This document shows positions 46,559 through 55,392 of a stretch of 64,000 nucleotides of DNA, one piece after another. Position numbers and translations under genes: made by a program. Within the stretch, counting starts at the first letter, position 1. Each line of letters starts with the position of its first letter. Location of the stretch: positions 682,001 to 746,000 of the forward strand of contig NZ_JAJTUT010000001.1 of NCBI RefSeq assembly GCF_022399565.1, in the 5' to 3' direction. This DNA comes from Flavobacterium algicola. Lineage in GTDB: Bacteria > Bacteroidota > Bacteroidia > Flavobacteriales > Flavobacteriaceae. The notes below the pieces were generated by a model. The model did not search any database. It was not told where the DNA came from and worked only from the letters and a program-made list of their open reading frames with translations.

Positions 46559-46865
46559 ATTTTTTTATTTCAGGTTTAACTTTGTGTCTTTATTACTTAT
46601 TTGATTACTGCAAAGGTCATTCCGCTTTACAGATAGTGCCAATATGTCTTATCTTTTTAGCCCAGATGGAAGTGAAAAGCTTTTTGAAATTACTGACTAT
46701 TTTTTGTTGTTAGAAAAAAGCGACCAAAGGAAGCTCTTTTTTTACCTTACAAAAAAAGGCAGGACTAAAAAAACTTGTAACGTACAACTGGAAAAGCTCC
46801 TTAAAATAAAAGAGCGTCAAAGAAAAAATCTAATGACGCTCAAATATACTTATTTTTTTTTGAAA
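46559..46865. other. 307-base gap between tig and clpP
   Basis: Holds the weak hairpin after tig and the clpP leader. An open frame of 101 codons on the plus strand has no protein-like composition (runs of Lys, Phe and Leu) and is not called. Nothing else is recognised. Confidence 0.6.
46812..46841 (-). terminator. Possible terminator after tig
   Basis: GAGCGTCA and TGACGCTC arms with a 14-base loop, preceded by an A-rich run on the plus strand. It may also let transcripts run into clpP. Confidence 0.55.
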
Positions 46866-48191
46866 TTATTCTCCGTAAGACGCAGCAATAAATTCATCGT
46901 AAGTTACTTCTTTGATAGTTGGTTTTGCTTTTTCTTTGAAAACTTCTAACAATTTCTCAGCAACAACTTGCTCCGAAAGTTTTTTAACTTCATCTTGGTT
47001 AGACAAAACTCTTGCTACAATTCCTTGAACTTCTTCGTCAGTTGGATTTGTTTGACCAAATTGAGCCATTTGTTGACGAATATTTTTTGTTGTGAAAGTT
47101 TTCAAATCTTCAAATGAAACTTTGATATCAGTTTGAGACATTGCTCTACCTTCAATTAATTGGTAACGCAATCCTTTTTCTGAACGTGCATATTCTGCTT
47201 CAGCTTCTTCTGGAGATAATTTTTTCTCACCTACTGTTTGCAACCATTTCTTAAGGAAAGTTGCTGGCAATTCGAATTTTGTGCTTTCGATCAAAAATTC
47301 AGTTACATCACCTAGTAATTTTTGGTCTGCTTGTTGAGCGAATTGAGATTCAGCATCTTCTTTAATTTTTGCTTTCAATTCATCAAGTGAAGCAACAGTT
47401 CCTGCTCCAAACAATTTATCAAACAATTCTTGATTCAATTCTGCTGGCTCAGATGTAGTGATTTCTTCGATAGTAAAATCAACATCAACTGCTAAGTCAT
47501 GTACATTATCGTGTTCTACTTTTAAGTAATCCATCAATTGATGTGCATCTTCAAATAAATCTTTTGTATTTACAGTAACTACGTCACCTACTTTTTTACC
47601 GATAAATTTATCTGCAGTAGCTTTGTCTTTGAAAGCTGACAATGGCACTGTAGTAGTGTTACCAATTCCTTCTGCTTCATTAGTAAAGATTCCCTTCAAG
47701 TCTGCACCTTCGATTACAGCTTCTTGTGGAACTGCAGTTCCAAATTGTTTTTGGATACGCTCTACTTGACCATCAATTAATTTATCATCTGCAGTAACTA
47801 CATATTTTACTATTTCATTTTCTGCATCTAAATTCAATTCAAAATTTGGCACTAAACCAATTTCAAATTCAAAAGTTAGTTCTTCTGCAGACCAATCAAT
47901 TGCATCATTCGCTACTGGAAGTGGAGTTCCCAAAAGGTTCAATCTTTCTGATTGAATATAACGCTCAAGAGCTAAATCAACAACTTTTTTAATTTCTTCT
48001 TGTTTGATTTCTCTTCCGTATTGTTTTTCAACTAAATCTTTAGGCACAGCCCCTTTTCTAAAACCCTTTACTTGTGCTAAAGGCATTTTTTCATTTAATC
48101 TTTTGGCTACTTGACCTTTGTAATCCATGTGAACCACATTCATTACTATTGTTTCGCTTACTGTGTCTATTGCTACTCTTTTGATATCCAT
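46866..48191 (-). CDS. tig: Trigger factor
   Basis: Ribosome-bound chaperone and peptidyl-prolyl isomerase. At 441 residues it has the normal length. The ribosome-docking signature is GFRKGAVP at 43-50. The middle part (about 150-240) should be the isomerase domain but keeps little of the usual FKBP signature, which is common in Bacteroidota. The C-terminal helical arms follow. It is the first gene of the tig-clpP-clpX set and has a well-formed promoter. Confidence 0.95.
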   Translation of the reverse strand: MDIKRVAIDTVSETIVMNVVHMDYKGQVAKRLNEKMPLAQVKGFRKGAVPKDLVEKQYGREIKQEEIKKVVDLALERYIQSERLNLLGTPLPVANDAIDWSAEELTFEFEIGLVPNFELNLDAENEIVKYVVTADDKLIDGQVERIQKQFGTAVPQEAVIEGADLKGIFTNEAEGIGNTTTVPLSAFKDKATADKFIGKKVGDVVTVNTKDLFEDAHQLMDYLKVEHDNVHDLAVDVDFTIEEITTSEPAELNQELFDKLFGAGTVASLDELKAKIKEDAESQFAQQADQKLLGDVTEFLIESTKFELPATFLKKWLQTVGEKKLSPEEAEAEYARSEKGLRYQLIEGRAMSQTDIKVSFEDLKTFTTKNIRQQMAQFGQTNPTDEEVQGIVARVLSNQDEVKKLSEQVVAEKLLEVFKEKAKPTIKEVTYDEFIAASYGE

Positions 48192-48520
48192 CTTCGTCTT
48201 TAATTTACATAATAAAATTGGGTGGCAAAATTATAAAATTTTTAGAAGCCATACAAGCTTTTTTATTTATTGAATGCCAAGGGGTTTAACTTCAATAGAT
48301 CAACCTACAGCTAACTACCGTATATATGATATTCTTAAAATAAATAGCAAACTATTCTGACATCAATTAACTCGTCTCTCTTCAATTCAATTAGCTTAAA
48401 AAAATAGTAAATTCGATTAATTTATCTAGAATAAATTTGAATGGCCCGATAATAAGATTACTTTTATATTGTTTATTTGTAGTTAGGCAATAGTCTGCAC
48501 CAAATATTATTTGATTATTT
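48192..48520. other. 329-base divergent gap with the tig promoter
   Basis: The left part is the tig leader and promoter. The rest is AT-rich. The start region of the histidine kinase gene (48480-48520) has no clear TAnnTTTG box. No further gene or RNA is recognised. Confidence 0.6.
48226..48256 (-). promoter_or_regulatory. Promoter of tig
   Basis: On the minus strand TTG (48256-48254), a 20-base spacer and TAATTTTG (48233-48226), 35 bases before the tig ATG. Confidence 0.7.
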
Positions 48521-50932
48521 ATGACATATCCAGACATTCCAAGTAACGAAAACGAAAGGTTGCAAGAGCTACGATCCTATAATATTATGGGAGAATTAGA
48601 AAATTCCGACTATGATTTTTTGACTAAAATGGCAGCGGAAATTTGTGGTACCAAAATTTCGTTGATATCTATTCTTAACGAAGACAAACAGTGGTTTTTA
48701 TCACACCACGGCATAGATACAAAAGAAACACCTAAAGAAATTGCCTTTTGTGCTCATGCTATAAATAAACCAAAAGAGTTATTTATTATTGAAGATGCTA
48801 CAAAAGACAAACGTTTTTTTGACAACCCTTTGGTAACGGGCAGTTCACAGGTGGTTTTTTATGCTGGAATGCCATTGGTGACGAAAAAAGGGTATCCTTT
48901 GGGCACCTTATGCGTGATAGATGATGAACCAAAAACATTAAATAAAAATCAAATTGATTCGTTGAAATTACTTTCAACACAGGTGATGAAATTACTTGAA
49001 TTGCACCGAAAGACAATTACACTGAAAAAGCAAAATAATAGTTTAAAAAAAATAACCGAACTTTTTAAAGAAAGTCAACGTATCAATCATGTAGGAACGT
49101 GGGAACTAGATTTATCGACAAATGAAACTATTTGGACAGATGAGGTGTATTCTATATATGAACTACCATTAGACTACAATCACAACAAATCAAAAGCAAT
49201 AGACTTTTACCATCCTGATGACCGACAAAAAATTTTGGATGCAATTGCTCATACCTTAAAGACAGAACAGCCATTTGATTTAACGTGTCGCTTTATATCA
49301 GCAAAAAACAGTCACAAATGGGTACGCTCTGCTGGTAGAGTTTGGAAGGAAAAAAACCAAGCAAATAAGCTTATTGGAATTTTTCAAGATATTACCGATC
49401 AAAAAAACATTGAAGACCAATTACGTATCAGTGAGGAAGCCTTTAGAGGAAGCTTTGAGCACGGAGCAATTGGTATGGCTTTACTTAATGAAAAAGGAAA
49501 ATGGTTTAAGGTTAATAAAAAGCTTTGCGAAATTCTTGGATATTCTGAACAAGAATTAATGAATCTAACCGTTGCCGACATTACACATCCTGAAGATACT
49601 TCATCAGAATTACACCTAATTAAACAGTTAGTACAAGGTAAACTTGACAATTACACCTTAGAGAAACGCTACATCCATAAGAATGGCAATATGATTCATA
49701 TCATTTTGGCCGTCTCAACTGTTAAAAATAAAGCTGGTAAGATTCAGTATTTTGTAACTCAAATTGTAGATATCACTACAACCAAACAATTTGAAATTCA
49801 GCTAGCCAATACGCTCGCTAATACTCAGGCCATTTTGGATGCCAACACCCAGGTAGCGATTATTGGTACCGATCTAGATGGAAAAATAAATTTATTTAAT
49901 AGAGGAGCCGAACAAATGCTAGGCTACACCTCAACTGAAGTAATTGGAAAGTACGAGCCTCAAGTATTTCATTTGGAAGACGAGCTTAAAGCTTTCTATT
50001 CTGACAAAGGAACAGAAGGTGAAAATGAAATAGACAATGATGATCAATTTAAAGAAAAAGTTGAGATTGATCTTCATGAAACTAACGAATGGACGTATGT
50101 ACGAAAGGATAAATCAACTTTGTCTGTACTACTTTCTGTCACGTCTATCAAGCATCAAGGAAAGGTAACAGGCTACCTAGGTGTTGCCGCAGATATTACT
50201 GAAACGAAAAAAGTTGAGAGGGAGACTGCAGAGTTACTGGAGATAGCCGAATTACAAAATGACAGACTTAAAAATTTTGCTTACATAGTATCGCACAACC
50301 TGCGTTCTCACTCTGGCGGAATTTCGTCACTAATCGAATTAACCGAATCAGAACATCCTGATTTTGGAACTACTGAAATTTTTGAATATTTAAAAAAATC
50401 CTCTCAGAATCTTTCTGAAACAATTAAGCACTTAACAGAGGTTGTTCAAATAAATCTTTCTGACAAAGAGAAACTACAATTAGTTGCTTTAAAACCAGTA
50501 ATTGAAAATAACATCAATAGCTTACTACTACAAGCTAAAAATGCTAATGTCACCATTTACAATGAAATAGAGGAAAGTATAAAAGTGAAGGCTATTCCCG
50601 CCTACCTTGATAGTATCGTTATGAATTTTATGACCAATGCTATTAAATACAGTTCTACAGAAAGAGAAAGTTTCTTAAAAATACAAGCACAAAAAAATAA
50701 AAGCTACATAATTTTAAAGTTTATAGATAATGGACTTGGAATAAATTTAGAGAAACATGGTCAAAAATTATTTGGTATGTACAAGACATTTCATAACCAT
50801 GCTGACTCGCGCGGAATCGGTTTGTTTATCACTAAAAATCAAATCGAAGCAATGAGAGGAAAAATCGAAGTCGAAAGTGAACTAAATGTAGGCACCACCT
50901 TTAAAATATATTTTGAATATGAAGAAAATTGA
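48521..50932 (+). CDS. Soluble hybrid-input sensor histidine kinase (GAF, three PAS domains)
   Basis: An 803-residue kinase without transmembrane segments. A GAF domain fills about 1-165 (KISLISILNEDKQWFLSHHG... GYPLGTLCVIDDEP). Three PAS domains follow at roughly 180-300, 305-425 and 430-565, each ending in a PAC-like VDITTTK or DITET segment. The histidine motif is SHNLRS with His592, and the ATPase domain shows NFMTNAIKYSS, DNGLGIN and GIGLFITKNQIEAMRGK. The residue after the core motif is His-Ser rather than Pro. The ligand is unknown; PAS and GAF suggest light, redox or small molecules. The response regulator gene overlaps its 3' end by 14 bases. Confidence 0.92.
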   Translation: MTYPDIPSNENERLQELRSYNIMGELENSDYDFLTKMAAEICGTKISLISILNEDKQWFLSHHGIDTKETPKEIAFCAHAINKPKELFIIEDATKDKRFFDNPLVTGSSQVVFYAGMPLVTKKGYPLGTLCVIDDEPKTLNKNQIDSLKLLSTQVMKLLELHRKTITLKKQNNSLKKITELFKESQRINHVGTWELDLSTNETIWTDEVYSIYELPLDYNHNKSKAIDFYHPDDRQKILDAIAHTLKTEQPFDLTCRFISAKNSHKWVRSAGRVWKEKNQANKLIGIFQDITDQKNIEDQLRISEEAFRGSFEHGAIGMALLNEKGKWFKVNKKLCEILGYSEQELMNLTVADITHPEDTSSELHLIKQLVQGKLDNYTLEKRYIHKNGNMIHIILAVSTVKNKAGKIQYFVTQIVDITTTKQFEIQLANTLANTQAILDANTQVAIIGTDLDGKINLFNRGAEQMLGYTSTEVIGKYEPQVFHLEDELKAFYSDKGTEGENEIDNDDQFKEKVEIDLHETNEWTYVRKDKSTLSVLLSVTSIKHQGKVTGYLGVAADITETKKVERETAELLEIAELQNDRLKNFAYIVSHNLRSHSGGISSLIELTESEHPDFGTTEIFEYLKKSSQNLSETIKHLTEVVQINLSDKEKLQLVALKPVIENNINSLLLQAKNANVTIYNEIEESIKVKAIPAYLDSIVMNFMTNAIKYSSTERESFLKIQAQKNKSYIILKFIDNGLGINLEKHGQKLFGMYKTFHNHADSRGIGLFITKNQIEAMRGKIEVESELNVGTTFKIYFEYEEN

Positions 50933-51311
50933 TCAAATTTGTATAATAGATGACGACCCAACACATCTATTTATTACAAAGAAATATGTTGAACTATCTG
51001 GCTTAGTTAATAACATAGTGGTCTATAAAGATGGTAAAGAAGCTTATGATAGTTTAAAAGCAATTATAGTTGCCTCTCAAAAATTACCCGAGATTATATT
51101 ATTGGATCTAAACATGCCAATCTGGGATGGATGGCAGTTTCTCGAAGAATTTTTGAAGATTCCGATACAGGCCAAAATCCATATCTTTATTTTGACAAGT
51201 TCAGTTAGTGCAGAAGATAAAATACGAGCGGAACAATTTAACCTCAACGGGAAATATCTGGTAAAACCTATTACGTTTGGCGAAATTAAAACAATTTTCA
51301 GCGAATTATAA
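50919..51311 (+). CDS. Single-domain response regulator
   Basis: A 131-residue receiver domain without an output domain. The acidic pocket is in CIIDDDPTH, the phospho-acceptor Asp63 in LLDLNMPIWDG and the conserved Lys116 in YLVKPIT. The start is ATG 50919, inside the last codons of the kinase gene; TTG 50913 is also possible. Coupling to the upstream kinase makes it its probable partner. As a lone receiver it may regulate by protein contacts or pass phosphate in a relay. Confidence 0.92.
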   Translation: MKKIDQICIIDDDPTHLFITKKYVELSGLVNNIVVYKDGKEAYDSLKAIIVASQKLPEIILLDLNMPIWDGWQFLEEFLKIPIQAKIHIFILTSSVSAEDKIRAEQFNLNGKYLVKPITFGEIKTIFSEL

Positions 51312-51324
51312 CCAAAAAATACTC

Positions 51325-51357
51325 CACAAAAAGAAACAGCATCTGTTTCTTTTTGTG
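51325..51357. terminator. Bidirectional terminator between the response regulator and the MOSC gene
   Basis: CACAAAAAGAAACAG and CTGTTTCTTTTTGTG form a 15-bp perfect stem with a CAT loop. Confidence 0.8.
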
Positions 51358-51360
51358 CTT

Positions 51361-52170
51361 TTAGAACGAAAGTAAATCTCCTAATTTTATATTTCCCCTA
51401 TCTACTGCTATTACATTTTGACCAAAGATGACATTCTTCCCTGATCTTTTGTATTTTGACAAAGTAAACAGAGGTTCTTTACCTGCAATAACTCCTCTTT
51501 CTGGATCCACGTTCGTAAGCACGCAACGCTCACAAGCATTTGTACCATAAAAAGATACCGAACCTATTTTAAAATGTTTGAAAGTTTCTTCTTGATAAGC
51601 TACTCCGCCAGTAAAAACAAAATTTGGTCGAAAACGTTTAATGGTAATTGGTGCTGCCATACGAGCATTTAAATCATCCAAAGATGATTGGCCAATTATT
51701 AAGTAAGGAAATCCATCTGAGAAAGAAGTGACATCATTTGTAGTTAACGCGTATTTGGGATCAACGCTACGATTACTATCTTCTGGCATGTACACCAACC
51801 GTACCTTTCGTTTTAAAATTGCAGAAAACCACTCTGAAACCTCTTTATCGACTTCATAGGATGCGATACTGTCGTCCCAAACAACTGCTGTCAGTTTACT
51901 GTCATCAGAATCAAATTTCGGAAACAAAGGAACTTTTACAAATTCTTTCTCAGTTGATTTATGAGAAATTTTTAAAAAACCATCACTAATATCGGTGCTG
52001 AACAAGGCCAATTGCGGTGTTGTTCTTTGCGATAAAAACACTCCTTCCTCATCTACCAACATCCATCGGCGATCATGTTCTAAACCACGGTCCAAAACAA
52101 CAGAAGCATTAAGACTAATTCCGCCTAAAGATTTTACAGGATAGATCCAAATTTCAGAAAGTAGCAACAT
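51361..52170 (-). CDS. MOSC domain protein (YcbX/mARC-like)
   Basis: A 269-residue protein from ATG 52170, which begins MLLLSEIWIYPVKSLGG, the conserved MOSC N-terminal beta-barrel start. A longer frame from 52218 would add 16 unlikely residues. The MOSC part has the single conserved Cys in NACERCVLTNVDPERG and a C-terminal GKNVIFGQNVIAVDRG segment. Relatives bind a molybdenum cofactor and reduce N-hydroxylated compounds. No fused ferredoxin domain is present. The terminator shared with the response regulator follows. Confidence 0.9.
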   Translation of the reverse strand: MLLLSEIWIYPVKSLGGISLNASVVLDRGLEHDRRWMLVDEEGVFLSQRTTPQLALFSTDISDGFLKISHKSTEKEFVKVPLFPKFDSDDSKLTAVVWDDSIASYEVDKEVSEWFSAILKRKVRLVYMPEDSNRSVDPKYALTTNDVTSFSDGFPYLIIGQSSLDDLNARMAAPITIKRFRPNFVFTGGVAYQEETFKHFKIGSVSFYGTNACERCVLTNVDPERGVIAGKEPLFTLSKYKRSGKNVIFGQNVIAVDRGNIKLGDLLSF

Positions 52171-52219
52171 AGATTTTTTATTTTTTGACCAAATTACAAA
52201 AAAGTGATTGTCTAACAAG

Positions 52220-52258
52220 CAAAAAAAAGCCTCGAAAACATTTTGTCTTCGAGGCTTA
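52220..52258 (-). terminator. Terminator of tRNA-Glu
   Basis: AAGCCTCGAA and TTCGAGGCTT arms with an 11-base loop; the A-run on the left side acts as U-run on the minus strand. Confidence 0.8.
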
Positions 52259-52273
52259 GCCTATATTTTTCTG

Positions 52274-52345
52274 TAGCCCGTAGCGGAATCGAACCGCTCT
52301 TACATGGATGAAAACCATGCGTCCTAACCGATAGACGAACGGGCC
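52274..52345 (-). tRNA. tRNA-Glu (anticodon UUC)
   Basis: A 72-base tRNA. Acceptor arms GGCCCGT and ACGGGCT pair over seven positions with one G-T pair; the discriminator is A. The anticodon stem CATGG/CCATG encloses TTTTCAT, giving UUC. The T arm is AGCGG-TTCGATT-CCGCT. CCA is not encoded. Confidence 0.95.
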
Positions 52346-52365
52346 CTGCTTTTATATTGCGGTTG

Positions 52366-52396
52366 CAAAACTAACACTTTTTTTGAAATATGCAAA
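52366..52396 (-). promoter_or_regulatory. Promoter of tRNA-Glu
   Basis: On the minus strand TTTG (52396-52393), a 19-base spacer and TAGTTTTG (52373-52366), 21 bases before the tRNA. Confidence 0.7.
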
Positions 52397-52554
52397 GCCT
52401 AATTTTAAAAGCATAATACTAAAATTATATTTTTGAATATCATAAAGCATAAAATATTTATAACTAGCACTTAACGCAAGAAAAAGATTTAATCTTTTTT
52501 ATATTTTTGCATTTTTTAAAGTTGAAAAACTCCGTTTTTTTATTAAAAAAGGGT

Positions 52555-54903
52555 TTAATAATTCAAATTCAATCCAAAACCTACTCCCATATCACTATCA
52601 TAGTGAGTAGTTATACCCATGTTTTTGCCGACGATATATTTTAGTCCAGCCATATATTCTTTGTCAGTATTGACCATAAATGCCATTCGTAATCTTTTGG
52701 TCAATGGTATATCTTCACGCATCAATTGAAAACGAACGTTTCCATCATGGTAGACTTCGGCTTGAGCTACTACTAATAGAGGTAACGTATAATTAAATCC
52801 TAAACTTACTTGCATTCTTTTGTCTTTGGTACTACTTTGTCCAAATAAATTTTCTTCTACTTCACCATGATTTAATTTTCGATACCGTGCATCAAAACCT
52901 ATAAAGGGCATAAACCATTGATTTCTTCCAATGTATCTCCCAATATGCGTTTCAGATTCATAACCGTGATGGTCGTTATAACCTAATCGCCATTCGGTTC
53001 CAAAACTCCATCTTGCATTTTGTAACATCGCTTGACCATCATTTCCATTGGTCGCGAAATCATTTTCGGCCATAAAATGAAGCGCGTTACTTTCGGCTTG
53101 TAATTTCTCATATGCTTTCTCTTTATTTAGCAAAAGTGGATTGGGTGCTGAGTTTTCATAACTAAAAACTCGATTCATTCCCGCCATCATGTGGTATAAA
53201 ATATGGCAATGAAAGAACCAATCACCATCAGCATTGGCCTCAAATTCAATTACATCGGTTTCCATCGGCATAATATCTAGAACGTTTTTCAATGGTGCAT
53301 AATCCCCTTTTCCGTTCAATACTCTAAAATCATGACCATGTAAATGCATTGGATGACGCATCATCGAATTATTGTATAAAGTGATGCGAACAATTTCTCC
53401 TTTCTTGATTAAAATCTTGTCGCTTTCTGATAGTACTTTGTTATCCATACTCCAAACATAACGGTTCATGTTTCCTGTCAGTTCAAAACGAAGCTCTCGA
53501 ACTGCTGCCTCTTTAGGCAATGTAGTTGCTATTGGAGATTTGAGCATCCCGTAATTCAATGTTATAATCTTGGATTTTTTTGAACTCATATCCATTTTTG
53601 AATGGTCCATTTTGGCGTGATCCATTTCGCCTTCTTTCCTATCCACTTTATCAGACGTCATTCCCGCCATTGAATGTTCCATATTGGAATGATCTATTTC
53701 TTCTGATTTCATGTTCATTTTGGAATGGTCCATTTTACCGTCCATCTTCATATTTGTACTTGCTGATAATTCTGGATACATAACGGTATTCATATCCATT
53801 TTTTGCATGCTCATACTCATTCCCATGTCATCCATGGTACCGTCCATATTCATCATGTTGTTCATCATCTTCATACCTTCAAAATATTTCAATTTTGGCA
53901 GAAGATCGGCGGCTTTTTTTTCACCTTCTCCAATATAAATTGAAGTCGATTTTGTTCTATCTTCCGGAGTTGCTAAAAATGCATAGGAAGTATCCTTATC
54001 AGGAACAGTAACAATCACATCATAGGTTTCAGATACCCCAATAATTAATCGATCAACTTCAATTGGATCAACATCATTCCCATCATTGGCTACCACTGTT
54101 ATTTTCCCTCCCCCGTAAGTCAACCAAAAATAAGAAGAGGCTCCACCATTAGAAATGCGCAACCGTACTTTATCACCTGCTTTAAATTGTGATAACTGAC
54201 TTTCTGTTTTTCCATTAATCAAAAACTTGTCGTAGTACACATCGCTTACATCCATCGCCAACATGCGCTTCCACTCGTTGGTTAATTTGGTTTTAAAATG
54301 ACCTTCTTTAATGGCTTCGGCATAACTTTGAGTAGTTCCTTTTTTTATTGCAAACCAATCTGAAGCATTGTGCAACATTCTATGCACATTTTCTGGTTTA
54401 TAATCTGTCCATTCACTTAAAATAACGGGAACTTGCGGAAGATCATCAATGCCTTTCCTAAAAGTTGGATCGTCTACTTTTTTCTTTAAAATTAAAGAAC
54501 CATACATCCCAATTTGCTCTTGCAAACCGCTATGACTGTGGTACCAATGCGTACCCGATTGAACAATCGGGAATCGGTACACATGCTCAGTTCCTGGCTT
54601 TATAGGCATCTGTGTCAAATAAGGAACACCATCTTCTTTATTGGGTAAATACAAGCCGTGCCAATGCAAAGAGGTTCCTTCTTTCAATTCATTATACACA
54701 TGAATTTCTGCAATATCACCTTCTGTAAAAGTTAAAGTCGGCATCGGAATCTTTCCATTGACTGCTATAGCTCTTTTCTCTTTTCCTGTGAAATTCACTA
54801 TGGTATCTCTAACATACAAATCGTATCGAACTACTTTCTGTGCTTTGATTGCCGATGAAGTTAGTAGTAGTAAAGCGAATAGAATTATAGTATTATTTCT
54901 CAT
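52555..54903 (-). CDS. Multicopper oxidase (CopA/PcoA type) fused to a CopB-like domain
   Basis: A 782-residue exported copper oxidase, signal peptide about 1-20. Copper ligand motifs are HWHG at 80-83, HWYHSH at 119-124, HPMHLHGH at 517-524 and HCHILYHMMAGM at 565-576, which together define types 1-3 copper sites. Residues 344-441 form a Met/His/Asp-rich insertion with repeated MDHSKM-type units, a likely copper-binding loop. Residues ~625-782 resemble the outer-membrane protein CopB/PcoB (GTEWRLGYNDHHGYESETHIGRYIG ... ending NLNY) and are fused to the oxidase in frame. The function is oxidation of Cu(I) in the periplasm. It overlaps the DUF305 gene by 11 bases. Confidence 0.9.
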   Translation of the reverse strand: MRNNTIILFALLLLTSSAIKAQKVVRYDLYVRDTIVNFTGKEKRAIAVNGKIPMPTLTFTEGDIAEIHVYNELKEGTSLHWHGLYLPNKEDGVPYLTQMPIKPGTEHVYRFPIVQSGTHWYHSHSGLQEQIGMYGSLILKKKVDDPTFRKGIDDLPQVPVILSEWTDYKPENVHRMLHNASDWFAIKKGTTQSYAEAIKEGHFKTKLTNEWKRMLAMDVSDVYYDKFLINGKTESQLSQFKAGDKVRLRISNGGASSYFWLTYGGGKITVVANDGNDVDPIEVDRLIIGVSETYDVIVTVPDKDTSYAFLATPEDRTKSTSIYIGEGEKKAADLLPKLKYFEGMKMMNNMMNMDGTMDDMGMSMSMQKMDMNTVMYPELSASTNMKMDGKMDHSKMNMKSEEIDHSNMEHSMAGMTSDKVDRKEGEMDHAKMDHSKMDMSSKKSKIITLNYGMLKSPIATTLPKEAAVRELRFELTGNMNRYVWSMDNKVLSESDKILIKKGEIVRITLYNNSMMRHPMHLHGHDFRVLNGKGDYAPLKNVLDIMPMETDVIEFEANADGDWFFHCHILYHMMAGMNRVFSYENSAPNPLLLNKEKAYEKLQAESNALHFMAENDFATNGNDGQAMLQNARWSFGTEWRLGYNDHHGYESETHIGRYIGRNQWFMPFIGFDARYRKLNHGEVEENLFGQSSTKDKRMQVSLGFNYTLPLLVVAQAEVYHDGNVRFQLMREDIPLTKRLRMAFMVNTDKEYMAGLKYIVGKNMGITTHYDSDMGVGFGLNLNY

Positions 54904-55369
54904 TCTCCAACCTTTTTATCATTAATTTCATTTCTTGAATTTCCTTTTTTTGCGCTTTAATTATATCGTCAGCTAGCTTTTTTACTTCAGGATCTTTGAT
55001 GTCTGCTCTTTCACTAGTCATTATGGCAATAGAATGATGAGGAATCATTCCTTTTAACCATAAAACATCACCTATAATTGGCTTTTGAGTACGAACTAGA
55101 AACAAGGCAGAACTAAAAAGAATCGCACTCCCTAGAAATATTGCTGCGTTTTTCTTCTTATTTTTATACATCCCCATCATCAGGGATAACATTATCACTG
55201 CCATTGCAGCTATCCCCAAACAGCTCATGTAGAACCTAGTAAGACTAAAATATACGTGGTCTATCGAATAAGTATTCAAATACATAGTGATATACATTGC
55301 TACGAATGAAAGACCTAACATTAAAAAAAATGTATTGTACTGTTTGTTGTTGTTGTTTGATTTTTCCAT
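54893..55369 (-). CDS. DUF305-like membrane protein
   Basis: A 158-residue protein with three hydrophobic segments (about 13-31, 49-68, 76-92) and a C-terminal periplasmic or cytosolic helix. His111-His112 with Met108 and Met117 lie in GMIPHHSIAIMTSERA, the DUF305 core known from proteins linked to copper or other metal stress. The C-terminal half is helical and Lys/Glu-rich. It lies directly between copA and the oxidase gene, and overlaps the latter. A metal-binding role is inferred from context and the His/Met motif. Confidence 0.85.
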   Translation of the reverse strand: MEKSNNNNKQYNTFFLMLGLSFVAMYITMYLNTYSIDHVYFSLTRFYMSCLGIAAMAVIMLSLMMGMYKNKKKNAAIFLGSAILFSSALFLVRTQKPIIGDVLWLKGMIPHHSIAIMTSERADIKDPEVKKLADDIIKAQKKEIQEMKLMIKRLENEK

Positions 55370-55392
55370 GTTTTATCATTTTTATATTACTA

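Noticed and set aside
46644..46949. 101-codon open frame between tig and clpP
   Set aside because: Low-complexity translation with Lys, Phe and Leu runs; it overlaps the tig stop on the other strand.
52171..52218. Longer N-terminus for the MOSC protein
   Set aside because: The first 16 residues do not fit the MOSC N-terminal domain; the ATG at 52170 gives the conserved start.
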